A stretch of 64,000 nucleotides of DNA from positions 1 through 64,000 of the forward strand of contig CAZTBP010000022.1 in NCBI GenBank assembly GCA_964612145.1, in the 5' to 3' direction. The position numbers were made by a program, and so were the translations under genes. The stretch's first letter is position 1; each line of letters starts with the position of its first letter. The notes under the pieces were generated by a model. That model did no database searches, was not told the origin of the DNA, and saw only the letters and a list, made by a program, of their open reading frames with translations. The DNA comes from JAGNLV01 sp964612145 (GTDB taxonomy: Bacteria; Zixibacteria; MSB-5A5; GN15; FEB-12). Of the stretch, positions 35,008 through 44,260 are shown piece by piece.

Positions 35008-37317
35008 TCAGGTTTGGAACAAGTACTGCAGTTTCATGAAAAACTGTCTCGACGAAAGTCGCCACTCATCCGGCTGTCCCAGTGATTGCGGCAATTCTCT
35101 ATAGTCGTACGTTGAACCGACATAAAACACGGAGAACGGACTCAGCCGATACGTTAACAGCGGGTCTACATTCCACTTCTTCTCACCGCTGTTGTACTGT
35201 ACGACCAACCGAACCGACAGTTCCCGGTTAGCTTGGTACCGCAGACGCGTTCTGGCAACCACCTGCTCAAAGAGCTCAATGCCGGTCTCCGTCTCTGTCG
35301 CACGCGTGAATCCGACCGACGGTTCTATCACGACCCGGTCAATCGGTTTCAGGTCCAGTCCAAACCGGCCGGACCATTCGTAACCGTACAGACCGGCTAA
35401 AATAGCTACGCCGCGCGAACGGGTCACCGAGGCATCGACACCAACTTCATCCGAAGACTGGCTGCCCGCATCAACTCGAACTTCCCACAGCCCTTTGTAG
35501 TTTACTCCGCTCCACTGCTCCTCGGATTGACCATAGCTGACGTTGAAATAGGTTTGCGCAAACCTGAGTCTGGTGCGCAGGCTCGTATAGAGGTGCGACC
35601 ACTTTATGTCCCCGTCAAGATTCCATCGTCGACTCACATGAACATCAGGCGTGATTAACTCGAATATCCTGCTGTCGGGATAGAATGTGAACGATACATC
35701 AGCCACGCCATTCCGATAGTTCACCCACGGATCATAGCCGGTCTGCGTGCGATAACCGGGATCGACCTGATCGTAGCTCATATGAAAATTCAGGTGCCGT
35801 CCCCGCCGCCGCAGCTGGCTGATCAACGCTCGGCCAGAAAACGACTCTCCGTCAAGTAAGGCCGAATGCTCCTTGTCCGGCAGTTCCATCCCACCCAGCC
35901 ACGACGGCTGATCCCTATACACCGGCTCTTTCGTATAACTCTGCACCACCTGTCCCACGATGCTGTAGTTTCTTGACAACCGAACGTCGCCGTCAAGACT
36001 CAGGATCGTTCCATAGCCCCCTTCCTCAAAACGGCGATCCGTGAACATGAATCCGACCCGCGAGTTATCGCCAAACGCCTGATAACCGCGCACGACATTG
36101 ACCGTGCTCTTCTCACCGGAAAGTACTATGGTGCCCTCTTCAAGCGGTATCACGTACGGCGTGTGCTCATCTCGAGCCGCAAGAATTCCCAGGCTGCGGC
36201 TGCCCATGCGACCGGTCATCTTGGCCGCAAACTGGGGATCATTTACTGTCCGCGTATAGAACGAATTGAACAGCGTACGAAAAATGTCCGCGCCTTCCTG
36301 GAAAAACGGTCGCCGCTCCGGATAAAACAGCGCTATTGTCGAGTTGACATTGATCTGTGCCGCATCGGCCTCGATCTGGCTGAAATCCGGATTAAGCGCC
36401 GCCTCGATCGTAAAATCTGAAGACAACGCGTACTTCCCCCCAAGAGCGAGTTCAGCCTTAATATCATCATTGTTGAAACCGGCCGATGAAGTACTCGGGT
36501 CTGGGCCAAGTCTGCCTGACTGTGTCGCCAGCACCGTCGGCAGCAACTCGATCCCTTTGCCCGGTTCAACATCGCCAATGCCGGAAACCGTTCCCCACTG
36601 GCACGGCCAACACTGCTCACCCCGATCATAAGCAGACCAGGAATATTGCTTGAATACCTCTCGCGGACGATTACGCCAAAAATCCATCCGCCACTGCTGA
36701 ACATTCCGACTCGGAAAACGCATGCTCGAAAACGGCACCGCGATCTCCACCTGGTAACCATCCGACGTCTGCCTTGCAGCTGCCTCCCAAATCAAGTCAA
36801 AACTGGGATCCTCACCCGCAACGCTGGTCCATAGATAATCTTTCTGAACCCCGTACGGGTTCACGAACAGTTCGTACGCCCACGATGCATCACCATACGT
36901 ATCAATCAGGACAATGACTGCATCGTTACCATTAAACTGGTCCCGCTGACACATTGTCGCCCTGATGTCAGCCGGGTCATCCTCGCAACTAAACGCGATA
37001 TAAAGCTTCTCGTTATCATACGTAACCATCAACCGCGTGTACACGTCCGGCGGAATCATGTCACCCGGCCGACGTTCCACGAACATCTCGGACGACGCCG
37101 CATTCTTCCACCCGACGTCATCGAGCGCACCGTCCACCTCGATCGGGCCGGTCGCTCTCATGATCTTCAGTTCCGGCTTGTAGACAGGATTGAACTCGGA
37201 TTCGCCCTTACTATCGGGGGTTTCGGCGAGCTTGCTTGCCACCACACTGGTCGATAGAACTAAAACCGATAGCAGCAGCACTAAAAGACAAGGCCATCGG
37301 GGTGTTACCGAAGTCAT
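35008..37317 (-). CDS. DUF5916/CBM9-like outer membrane protein
   Basis: A 769-residue exported protein. After the signal peptide (about residues 8-28) an N-terminal CBM9-like sugar-binding sandwich begins (GPIEVDGALDDVGWKNA, then LYIAFSCEDD, then YELFVNPYGVQKD). The C-terminal two thirds are the DUF5916 region with LNPDFSQIEADAAQINVN and ALFYPERRPFFQEG, followed by alternating amphipathic strands that suggest an outer-membrane beta-barrel, closing with an aromatic-rich end (MKLQYLFQT). Carbohydrate or polymer uptake is possible but unproven. Slightly AT-richer than its neighbours. Confidence 0.85.
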   Translation of the reverse strand: MTSVTPRWPCLLVLLLSVLVLSTSVVASKLAETPDSKGESEFNPVYKPELKIMRATGPIEVDGALDDVGWKNAASSEMFVERRPGDMIPPDVYTRLMVTYDNEKLYIAFSCEDDPADIRATMCQRDQFNGNDAVIVLIDTYGDASWAYELFVNPYGVQKDYLWTSVAGEDPSFDLIWEAAARQTSDGYQVEIAVPFSSMRFPSRNVQQWRMDFWRNRPREVFKQYSWSAYDRGEQCWPCQWGTVSGIGDVEPGKGIELLPTVLATQSGRLGPDPSTSSAGFNNDDIKAELALGGKYALSSDFTIEAALNPDFSQIEADAAQINVNSTIALFYPERRPFFQEGADIFRTLFNSFYTRTVNDPQFAAKMTGRMGSRSLGILAARDEHTPYVIPLEEGTIVLSGEKSTVNVVRGYQAFGDNSRVGFMFTDRRFEEGGYGTILSLDGDVRLSRNYSIVGQVVQSYTKEPVYRDQPSWLGGMELPDKEHSALLDGESFSGRALISQLRRRGRHLNFHMSYDQVDPGYRTQTGYDPWVNYRNGVADVSFTFYPDSRIFELITPDVHVSRRWNLDGDIKWSHLYTSLRTRLRFAQTYFNVSYGQSEEQWSGVNYKGLWEVRVDAGSQSSDEVGVDASVTRSRGVAILAGLYGYEWSGRFGLDLKPIDRVVIEPSVGFTRATETETGIELFEQVVARTRLRYQANRELSVRLVVQYNSGEKKWNVDPLLTYRLSPFSVFYVGSTYDYRELPQSLGQPDEWRLSSRQFFMKLQYLFQT

Positions 37318-37543
37318 TATGCGTCTCCTCTGCCAGTGACACTGTTCTTACTAAAATGACCATTGGCAAAAACCCACTCTACACGCCATCGGCTCGATCA
37401 ATCAGGCCTGTTCCCCATGGCCTGATCGCCACCGGCGGCGTGTTCACGTCTGTTTTGAATTGATGTACGGGAAGGAAACGTTACTTGTTTCGTGATAACT
37501 TGCCATCGCCGTCGATTTTGTCAAAGAGTAGAACCATCCCCTA

Positions 37544-37888
37544 CTAGTCGGACTTTCCCTCCCGATACATAATCACACGAACCTTCTCCAGCGTCACCAG
37601 CCCCTCAGACACCATCTCATCAAGAACCGGCAGCATCTCGTTGATCTTATCCTGCTGATCCACCAGCTCGACAATCATCGGCATGTCCTCTGACAACCGC
37701 AGCACCTTACTCGTATGAAGCTGCGCCGAGGCCCCGTAACCAAGCACCCCGCGATACACGGTCGCTCCGGCAATTCCCATATCTCGCGCTTTTAGCACAA
37801 TCGCCTCGTACAACGGTGTACCGTCATACCGATCGTCTTCCGCCACATGAATTCGCAGCAGTTGCGCCTCGCCTTCAGTTTTCACCAT
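37544..37888 (-). CDS. DUF190 family protein
   Basis: A 114-residue PII-like protein of the DUF190 family: EGEAQLLRIHVAEDDRYDGTPLYEAIV, then ARDMGIAGATVYRGVLGYGA and the hydrophobic MPMIVELVDQQDKI match closely. It lies 17 nt after crcB on the same strand, a very common pairing. DUF190 proteins are therefore thought to act with the fluoride exporter, perhaps as a ligand-sensing subunit. Confidence 0.92.
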   Translation of the reverse strand: MVKTEGEAQLLRIHVAEDDRYDGTPLYEAIVLKARDMGIAGATVYRGVLGYGASAQLHTSKVLRLSEDMPMIVELVDQQDKINEMLPVLDEMVSEGLVTLEKVRVIMYREGKSD

Positions 37889-37905
37889 ACCTGCCTCCTT
37901 GCCCC

Positions 37906-38283
37906 TTAAAATACGCTGCGCATCAACGCCCGGCCAAGAAAAACCGCCGAAATCCCGACCACTACGTTCAATACAATATTCCCCGCCACCGCCATCAATT
38001 GACGATCACGGAGAAGCTCAAGTGTCTCGTACCCAAACGTCGAAAACGTAGTCAGCGCCCCCAGCAGCCCGACTCCGAGAAACATCCGCCACTGCGGCCC
38101 TAACGCCGCCCGGTCATCAGCAAAGTACATCAGGCAGCCAATCGCGAAGCAACCTGCTGCATTGACGAGCAGCGTCCCCACCGGAAACGTGGTCTGAATC
38201 ACCCGGTGGGCCAAACCGCTGAGATAGAAACGCGCCACCGCCCCAACAAACCCGCCGGCCCCGATAATAAGTAATTTAGTCAC
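37906..38283 (-). CDS. crcB: Fluoride efflux channel CrcB/Fluc
   Basis: A 125-residue membrane protein with four helices that exports fluoride as a dimer. GAGGFVGAVARFYLSG, GTLLVNAAGCF and the TTFSTFGYETLELL pore segment are diagnostic. GTG at 38283 with upstream GGGAAGAG gives the normal length. The frame remains open upstream through a terminator and the tRNA-Ala gene, so that extension is rejected. I see no fluoride riboswitch. Only 10 nt separate the start from the T-run of the tRNA terminator. Confidence 0.94.
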   Translation of the reverse strand: MTKLLIIGAGGFVGAVARFYLSGLAHRVIQTTFPVGTLLVNAAGCFAIGCLMYFADDRAALGPQWRMFLGVGLLGALTTFSTFGYETLELLRDRQLMAVAGNIVLNVVVGISAVFLGRALMRSVF

Positions 38284-38293
38284 TCTCTTCCCG

Positions 38294-38325
38294 AAAACAA
38301 AAGCCTCACCCTTATGGCGAGGCTT
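38294..38325 (-). terminator. Terminator downstream of tRNA-Ala
   Basis: AAGCCTC (minus-strand 5' arm at 38325-38319) pairs with GAGGCTT (38307-38301), followed on the minus strand by TTTTGTTTT. It lies directly between the tRNA 3' end and the crcB start. Confidence 0.8.
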
Positions 38326-38333
38326 CGAAATTT

Positions 38334-38409
<76 letters not shown>

Positions 38410-38495
38410 ATTTGGTTAGGACCCACAGTATATTCCCTCAGTCGGCGGCTGTCAACAGGAATTTACCCGCCTGTCCCCCTGGGAAAACCGGCTTA

Positions 38496-39935
38496 CTACT
38501 TCGCCGCCGAACGCTCGCCAAGCGGCGACTTTGCCTCGTGCACTGGCCGATTGGCCCGCACCAGGCAAAGGGGAACCGCTGCAATTGCTATCGCCATGGA
38601 AACATACGCAACATTGTGATACGACCGGACAAACACAACATCCTGATCGCCGATTTCCCCGGTGTAACTCGATTTGAAATACGCAAACAACGCCGTCGCC
38701 AGCGCAACCCCGAGCGACATCCCGATATTGCGCGAGGTCCCGATTATCCCGCTCGCCCGCGCCCGCTGATCCGGCCGCACCGCTCCCATCATCGACGACG
38801 AGTTCGGCGTGTTGAAAATCGACACCCCCGCCCCAATTACAATCAGGCACAGGATAATATACCCGTTGCTTGAATCCGTCTCCAGGTTCGCCAGCAAATA
38901 CTGCCCGCTAACCGTCATCAACATCCCAAACGTCGTCAGAAACCGAAACCCGATCTTATCCGACATCCGCCCCGACAATGGAGCAAAAATAAACATGATC
39001 GCCGGCAGAATCACCAGAAATAAGCCCACCTGGCTCGGCTCAAATCCGCGTACCCGCTCCAGATAAAACGGCATAAGAATCAACGATCCCGCCATCGTCA
39101 CAAATATCAAAATCGCCGACACCAGCGCCGTTGCAAACTGACGGTTCCGAAACATCTCCAACCCAATCATCGTCTTTTCCGGTCGAGATTCAAACCGTAT
39201 AAATGCCAGAAACGACGCTACCGAGATCAATCCCATTCCCCACACCCGCCAGTCCGTCACCGCATGGTCTGAAATCGACGACAACCCAAACGTCCCCGTG
39301 GTCAGCGCCAGCGCAATCGCGATTCCACCGGCCAGATACATCGGCCGATCAACCGTCGGCTTCGGCAGCATCTTGAAGTACAACCTTGCCAGCGCAAACC
39401 CGACCAACCCGATCGGCAAATTAATTGCGAAAATTGCCTGCCAGGGAAAAAACTTCAGCAAAAACCCGCCCACCGGCGGCCCCGCCATAAGTCCCGCCGA
39501 CACAATCATCACCATCAACCCAATCCCCTTTCCCCGCTCCTCATCCGGAAAGACCGCCGTGACCATTCCCGGCCCCACGGCCTGAAACATCGCCGCCCCG
39601 ATCGCCTGCACGATCCGCGCCGCAATCAGCGTCCCAATATCAGTCGACAGCACGCATCCCAAAGACCCTATCGTGAAAAAAGCGTAGCCAAACTGATAAG
39701 CAAACTGGTATCCCCGCCGCTCGGTCCACGCCCCAAAAATCAGCATCAGCGAAATCAGCGTCAGCGAATACGCCAGAACGACCCACGCCACAACATCGAT
39801 ATCGGCCCCTAAATCCGATGCAATCGACGGCAACGCGACATTGAGAATCGACCCGTCCAGGGTCGACATAAACGTCCCGATTGCGCCAACAGCGAAAAAT
39901 TTATACCGATTTTCTACGATCCGGGCGCGATCCAC
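38496..39935 (-). CDS. MFS transporter, DHA2 (drug:H+ antiporter) family
   Basis: A 479-residue inner-membrane exporter with about 14 hydrophobic helices. TM1 holds the DHA2 motif STLDGSILNVALPSI. FGAWTERRGYQ is the cytoplasmic loop motif A variant, and MAGPPVGGFLLKFFPWQAIFAIN is the motif C and following region. Substrates cannot be told from sequence. It stands alone, divergent from the sigma factor operon. Confidence 0.88.
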   Translation of the reverse strand: MDRARIVENRYKFFAVGAIGTFMSTLDGSILNVALPSIASDLGADIDVVAWVVLAYSLTLISLMLIFGAWTERRGYQFAYQFGYAFFTIGSLGCVLSTDIGTLIAARIVQAIGAAMFQAVGPGMVTAVFPDEERGKGIGLMVMIVSAGLMAGPPVGGFLLKFFPWQAIFAINLPIGLVGFALARLYFKMLPKPTVDRPMYLAGGIAIALALTTGTFGLSSISDHAVTDWRVWGMGLISVASFLAFIRFESRPEKTMIGLEMFRNRQFATALVSAILIFVTMAGSLILMPFYLERVRGFEPSQVGLFLVILPAIMFIFAPLSGRMSDKIGFRFLTTFGMLMTVSGQYLLANLETDSSNGYIILCLIVIGAGVSIFNTPNSSSMMGAVRPDQRARASGIIGTSRNIGMSLGVALATALFAYFKSSYTGEIGDQDVVFVRSYHNVAYVSMAIAIAAVPLCLVRANRPVHEAKSPLGERSAAK

Positions 39936-40099
39936 AAAACCTCGCTATTAGCCATAAGTTGTTGAACCAAAAAAAGATTGACAAGCATCCCGGCCATTCA
40001 TAAGCTACCCGGTGGGTATAGTCAACTGATTTTTTACTCAGCCGCTAAACAGGAAGACGGTGTTGTGCGTCTCTTACCTACAAAGAGAAAATTCGGGAA

Positions 40100-40675
40100 A
40101 TGCGTAAGACCATACCTGAATTAGTCAACAGCTTCGTCAACGGTGACAACGCCGCCTTTGCCGAATTGGTCCGACGATACCAGCGAAAAATCTATTCCCT
40201 GGCATTCCAGGTCCTCGGCAGCCACCTCGACGCCGACGAAGTCGTGCAGGAAACATTTGTAAGGATTTTCAAACGACGAAAGGAACTGGCGAATGTAAAG
40301 TACTTCTCGACATTCCTCCTGAGAATCGCATCGAACTATTCCATCGATGTACTCCGGAAACGCCGGGGCCACAGCAAAATCGCCGAGGACACCTCATCCT
40401 TACCAGGGGATGTCCAGATCGACCTCTCACAACGCGTGCCAACCCCCAGCGAGGATTTCGAGAACAAAAGCCTTATGGAGGAGATCAAACGAGCTCTTCG
40501 GGAACTCCCTCCGAAACAACAGCTAACCGCCATCATGCACGACATCGAAGGATACTCCAAAGCGGAAATCGCTGAAATTTTTGGCTGCCCCGAGGCAACC
40601 GTCAGATCAAACCTCCATATCGCCAGAACCAAACTCAGAAAAATACTCAAGCGACGGCTCAAGAAAGGGGAGTAA
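40100..40675 (+). CDS. ECF sigma factor
   Basis: A 191-residue sigma-70 family ECF factor. Region 2 is seen in FAELVRRYQRKIYSLAFQVLG and DEVVQETFVRIFKRRKEL; region 4 has GYSKAEIAEIFGCPEATVRSNLHIARTKLRKIL. It is followed after one base by a zinc anti-sigma gene, giving a classic switch. A TTGACA lies at 39978-39983 upstream but has only a weak -10 (TAAGCT) at 17 nt, so the promoter is unclear. Confidence 0.94.
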   Translation: MRKTIPELVNSFVNGDNAAFAELVRRYQRKIYSLAFQVLGSHLDADEVVQETFVRIFKRRKELANVKYFSTFLLRIASNYSIDVLRKRRGHSKIAEDTSSLPGDVQIDLSQRVPTPSEDFENKSLMEEIKRALRELPPKQQLTAIMHDIEGYSKAEIAEIFGCPEATVRSNLHIARTKLRKILKRRLKKGE

Positions 40676-40676
40676 G

Positions 40677-41261
40677 ATGACATGCCCGGAAGCCGCCTCG
40701 CACCTGGATGAGTTTATCGACAACGATCTGCCGGCCGATCAAACCAACCAGGTGCGGGAGCACTTAAAATCCTGTGATGAATGCCGTCGGGAATACCAAT
40801 TGACCAAGCGACTCAAATCGCTCCTGTCAATCGGCGTCATCCCCGACCCCGGTGAGGACTATTTCTTCGAAACCGAAACGCTTATCCTCGCCCGCACTAT
40901 TGATGGGTCCGACGAAACCGACGACCGCCCGCCGACAGCCGATCAGGTTCGACGGCAAAAGAAACAGGCCTTTTACCGCGCTCTTTTTTCGGTGGCGGCC
41001 TCGGTCGGAATCCTTTTCGCCGCGATCTACCTTGGCTCATCCCAGGACAATATCCAGTCTCGTAACACCACGTCTTCAGCGCCGATCCTCGCCACGGCGG
41101 ACATACGGAATCTGGTGGGCCCCGAGACGGAACCGATATTTACCGAAGCGGACAACCTCCGCCTCGCACACGGCATCATGCTGATCGGGTCACCGGGGCC
41201 GCTCGGACGATTCGGGATCTTCCCCGATATCATCCGAACAATTCCTGTCGATGAATCGTAA
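40677..41261 (+). CDS. Zinc-binding anti-sigma factor
   Basis: A 194-residue single-pass membrane protein. The N-terminal ZAS domain has the EHLKSCDEC motif (HxxxCxxC) in MTCPEAASHLDEFIDNDLP context. One membrane segment lies near residues 100-120 (FSVAASVGILFAAIYLG), followed by an extracytoplasmic tail of about 75 residues. ATG at 40677 follows AGGGGAG; the frame extends into the sigma gene but is not needed. It should bind the preceding sigma factor and release it on a signal, possibly by proteolysis. Confidence 0.88.
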   Translation: MTCPEAASHLDEFIDNDLPADQTNQVREHLKSCDECRREYQLTKRLKSLLSIGVIPDPGEDYFFETETLILARTIDGSDETDDRPPTADQVRRQKKQAFYRALFSVAASVGILFAAIYLGSSQDNIQSRNTTSSAPILATADIRNLVGPETEPIFTEADNLRLAHGIMLIGSPGPLGRFGIFPDIIRTIPVDES

Positions 41262-41287
41262 TGTAACTCAGAAGGAGAAAACATACG

Positions 41288-42139
41288 TTGAAAAAATTAA
41301 CCGCCTGCCTCATCGCCACATGCCTCGGCGCAGCCCTCTTGACCGGCTGCGACCCGGGCGAAAAGAAAATCGAACTCCGCTATAAATTCGCCGACAACCT
41401 CCAGTTGCATTACAACCAGGAAATGAAACGAACCGTCGAGGTCAGACAGGCCGACAGCATCGTCGAGCAATACTCGGCCACTTTCAAAACTACCGTGCGC
41501 CAAACGGTCGAAGAAGTCCGCGATGACAGCTCAGCCATCGTCCGTGAATACGCCAACTGGCGCTACACCAGACCCAATAAGGATGACTCCGCCAGGGTCG
41601 ACTCCGTCTTCGAGGAACGAACGATCATCTACCGGCTCAAACCCGATGGCGACATCCTCGACGTCCGGTTTGTCGATGAAATCGACGCCAGCCGCCAGTC
41701 CTACATCCGCAACTACCTCGAACAGGGCATGCCCGTTTTCCCCGAAGGCGAACTCAGCCCCGGCTTTAGCTGGACCCAAAGCGCCAAAGTCATCATGCCC
41801 GATGAAACGATGGAGGCCTCCACAACCTACCAGATTAAATCCCTCGTCCGTGAAATGGGCTACGACTGCGCCGTGATCGAATTTGCCGGAAACCTCATCA
41901 TCCCTCTCGAAGCATCGCCCGAGGACTCCGTCAAACACTCCGGCATCAATTACATTACAACCTCCGGACGGATGTATTTTGCTTATAAAGAAGGCATGGT
42001 AGTTCTCCAGCGCGAACGATGGGTCATCGATGGCGAACGGACTGTGCTGAAACCGGGCGAGGAAAAACCCTCCGAACTCAAAATCGCCGTCGAATCCGAT
42101 ATCGACTACGTCCTCAAAGAACGCACCTTCGTCGAATAG
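41288..42139 (+). CDS. DUF6263-like lipoprotein
   Basis: A 283-residue lipoprotein with lipobox LLTGCDP near residue 20. The mature part is beta-rich with LRYKFADNLQLHYNQEMKR, FPEGELSPGFSWTQSAK and the YFAYKEGMVVLQRERWV stretch, similar to DUF6263 proteins. TTG at 41288 follows AAGGAGAAAA at good spacing. It lies 26 nt after the anti-sigma gene and so is probably in the same operon, perhaps as an envelope-stress target or sensor; this is inference. Confidence 0.75.
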   Translation: MKKLTACLIATCLGAALLTGCDPGEKKIELRYKFADNLQLHYNQEMKRTVEVRQADSIVEQYSATFKTTVRQTVEEVRDDSSAIVREYANWRYTRPNKDDSARVDSVFEERTIIYRLKPDGDILDVRFVDEIDASRQSYIRNYLEQGMPVFPEGELSPGFSWTQSAKVIMPDETMEASTTYQIKSLVREMGYDCAVIEFAGNLIIPLEASPEDSVKHSGINYITTSGRMYFAYKEGMVVLQRERWVIDGERTVLKPGEEKPSELKIAVESDIDYVLKERTFVE

Positions 42140-42191
42140 CACCATACATCTGCGCCACGCCTACACACTTGGCATTCAAGTTTTGCCACTG

Positions 42192-42269
42192 CTTTGTCGC
42201 CCGCCGCCGCGGGCGACAAAGTAATCTGACCGCCCACTAATCGTAGCCCACGCACCTACGGTGCGTGGG
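42192..42269 (+). repeat. Two palindromes, one REP-like with GTAG
   Basis: CTTTGTCGCCC (42192-42202) / GGGCGACAAAG (42211-42221) forms an 11-bp stem without GTAG. GTAG (42243-42246) then leads the CCCACGCAC (42247-42255) / GTGCGTGGG (42261-42269) stem, the same family as at 8658 and 49148. They lie in the gap before deoB. Confidence 0.7.
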
Positions 42270-42398
42270 GCCTGAATCACCGTCTCGAGTGAAAAGTGAA
42301 AGGAACTGGTCGCACAGGGGTTGCCGTCGCGCCCAACGCAGAACGTGACCCCACGACCCACTGTTTACAAAACGCCCCCAAACCCCTACCTTGACAAT

Positions 42399-43586
42399 AT
42401 GACCATCAAACGAGCTATCATAATCATCATCGATGCCTGCGGCGTGGGCGCCCTGCCCGACGCCGCCGACTACGATGACGCCGGCGCCTCCACCCTTCCC
42501 CAGTGCGCTGAGGCTGTCGACGGCCTCACCATGCCGACCTGCCGCCGGCTCGGTCTGGGGAATATCGTCCCTATACAGGGACTGTCTCCGCTGGAGACGC
42601 CCGATGGCGCCTACGGCAAAATGGCCGAACTATCCGCCGGCAAAGACTCCACCACCGGTCACTGGGAAATCGGCGGCGTCATCACCCCGACACCCTTCCC
42701 GACCTACCCCGACGGCTTCCCCGAGGAACTCGTCCGCGAATTCGAACGCCGCGCCGGCGTCGAAACAATCGGTAACAAAACCGCCTCCGGCACCGCCATC
42801 ATCGAAGAACTCGGTGAGGAGCACCTCAAAACCGGCAAAATCATCCTCTATACCTCGGCCGACTCCGTATGGCAAATGGCCATTCACGAAAAAGTCTACC
42901 CCCTTGAACAGCAATACGAATACTGCCGTATCGCCCGTGAACTGCTCACCGGCGACCACGCCGTCGGCCGCGTTATCGCCCGACCCTTCATAGGCGAACC
43001 CGGCGCTTTCACCCGCACTGCCGGACGTCGCGACTTTTCACTCGAACCCAACGGCGAGACCATCCTTGACCTGCTTGGCCGCCACGGCCACAAGACTCAT
43101 GCCATCGGCAAAATCTGGGACCTCTTTGCTCACCGAGGCATGACCACCCACGTCAAAACCGAAGACAACACCGACGGCATGACCAAAATCACCGACGCCG
43201 TCACGCATGACCACGACAGTTCCCTCATCTTCGCCAACCTCGTCGACTTCGACCAGCTCTGGGGCCACCGCCGCGACAGCGAAAACTTCGCCAAGGCCCT
43301 CGAACTTTTCGATAAACAACTGGGTGAACTCCTGCCGAAACTCCGCGATACAGACCTGCTGATCATCACCGCCGACCACGGCTGCGACCCGACTTTCACC
43401 AAACACACCGACCACACCCGTGAGTACGTCCCCCTGCTGGTCTATGCAGAGACCATCACCGGCGGCGTCAACCTCGGCATCCGCGAGACCTACGCCGATA
43501 TCGCCGTGACCATCGCCGAGGCCCTCGGTATCAAGCACTCTTTCCCCGGCAATTCATTTCTCGACGAACTCACTCAGGAGGCCTGA
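42399..43586 (+). CDS. deoB: Phosphopentomutase
   Basis: A 395-residue alkaline-phosphatase-superfamily enzyme that interconverts (deoxy)ribose 1- and 5-phosphates in nucleoside salvage. The metal-binding start IIIIIDACGVGALPDAADY is clear; KDSTTGHWEIGGV, the phosphothreonine region, ITADHGCDPTF and DHTREYVPLLVY complete the fold. ATG at 42399 is chosen over the longer frame to 42321, whose residues are not conserved. The stop overlaps the deoC start (TGATG). Confidence 0.95.
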   Translation: MTIKRAIIIIIDACGVGALPDAADYDDAGASTLPQCAEAVDGLTMPTCRRLGLGNIVPIQGLSPLETPDGAYGKMAELSAGKDSTTGHWEIGGVITPTPFPTYPDGFPEELVREFERRAGVETIGNKTASGTAIIEELGEEHLKTGKIILYTSADSVWQMAIHEKVYPLEQQYEYCRIARELLTGDHAVGRVIARPFIGEPGAFTRTAGRRDFSLEPNGETILDLLGRHGHKTHAIGKIWDLFAHRGMTTHVKTEDNTDGMTKITDAVTHDHDSSLIFANLVDFDQLWGHRRDSENFAKALELFDKQLGELLPKLRDTDLLIITADHGCDPTFTKHTDHTREYVPLLVYAETITGGVNLGIRETYADIAVTIAEALGIKHSFPGNSFLDELTQEA

Positions 43587-44254
43587 TGACCGACTCCCTC
43601 TTGAACAACCTCAACCGCCGCTTTGACCACGCCGCCCTCAAATCCGACACCACCGAAAGCGACATCCTCACTCTCTGCACCGAAGCCCGAGATTACGATC
43701 TCTTCGGCGTCGCTGTCAACCCCGTCTGGGTCAAACTCTGCCGCGAACAACTAAGCGACACCCGCGTCCACGTTATCGGCGTCGCCGGGTTTCCCCTCGG
43801 GGCCAATCGAACCGATACCAAGGTCGATGAAGCGGTCAAGTGCGTCGCCGACGGCGCCCGGGAAATCGACATGGTCGCCAACATTGGCTGGCTCGCCGAC
43901 AACCGCTTCAAGGACACCGCCGGGGAAATCAAAATGGTCCGCGATGCCGTCCCCTTCAACGTCGTCCTCAAAGTCATAATCGAGGCCGGTATGCTCTCCG
44001 AACAGCAACGAATCGACGCCACCAGGGCCGTCATCGACGGCGGCGCTCAGTTTGTCAAAACTTCCACCGGCTTTTTCGGAGGCGCCGCTGTCGAGCAGGT
44101 ACGCACGCTGCACCAAGCCGCAAACGGACAGATTGAGGTCAAAGCCTCCGGCGGCATCCGCACCCTCGAGGATGCCCGCGCCATGCTCGAAGCCGGCGCC
44201 ACCCGCCTCGGCAGCTCCTCCTCACACGATATCGTGAATGCCTGGAAAAATTGA
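43586..44254 (+). CDS. deoC: Deoxyribose-phosphate aldolase
   Basis: A 222-residue TIM-barrel aldolase that splits deoxyribose 5-phosphate to glyceraldehyde 3-phosphate and acetaldehyde. FDHAALKSDTTESDI, GAREIDMVANIGWL, VVLKVIIEAGML, FVKTSTGF (Schiff-base Lys) and IEVKASGGIRTLEDA are all present. It works directly after DeoB, and the gene is coupled to deoB. Confidence 0.95.
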   Translation: MTDSLLNNLNRRFDHAALKSDTTESDILTLCTEARDYDLFGVAVNPVWVKLCREQLSDTRVHVIGVAGFPLGANRTDTKVDEAVKCVADGAREIDMVANIGWLADNRFKDTAGEIKMVRDAVPFNVVLKVIIEAGMLSEQQRIDATRAVIDGGAQFVKTSTGFFGGAAVEQVRTLHQAANGQIEVKASGGIRTLEDARAMLEAGATRLGSSSSHDIVNAWKN

Positions 44255-44260
44255 AGTACC

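Noticed and set aside
42391..42401. TTGACA directly before the deoB ATG as a -35 box
   Set aside because: It overlaps the start codon region and leaves no room for a -10 box and a leader before deoB.
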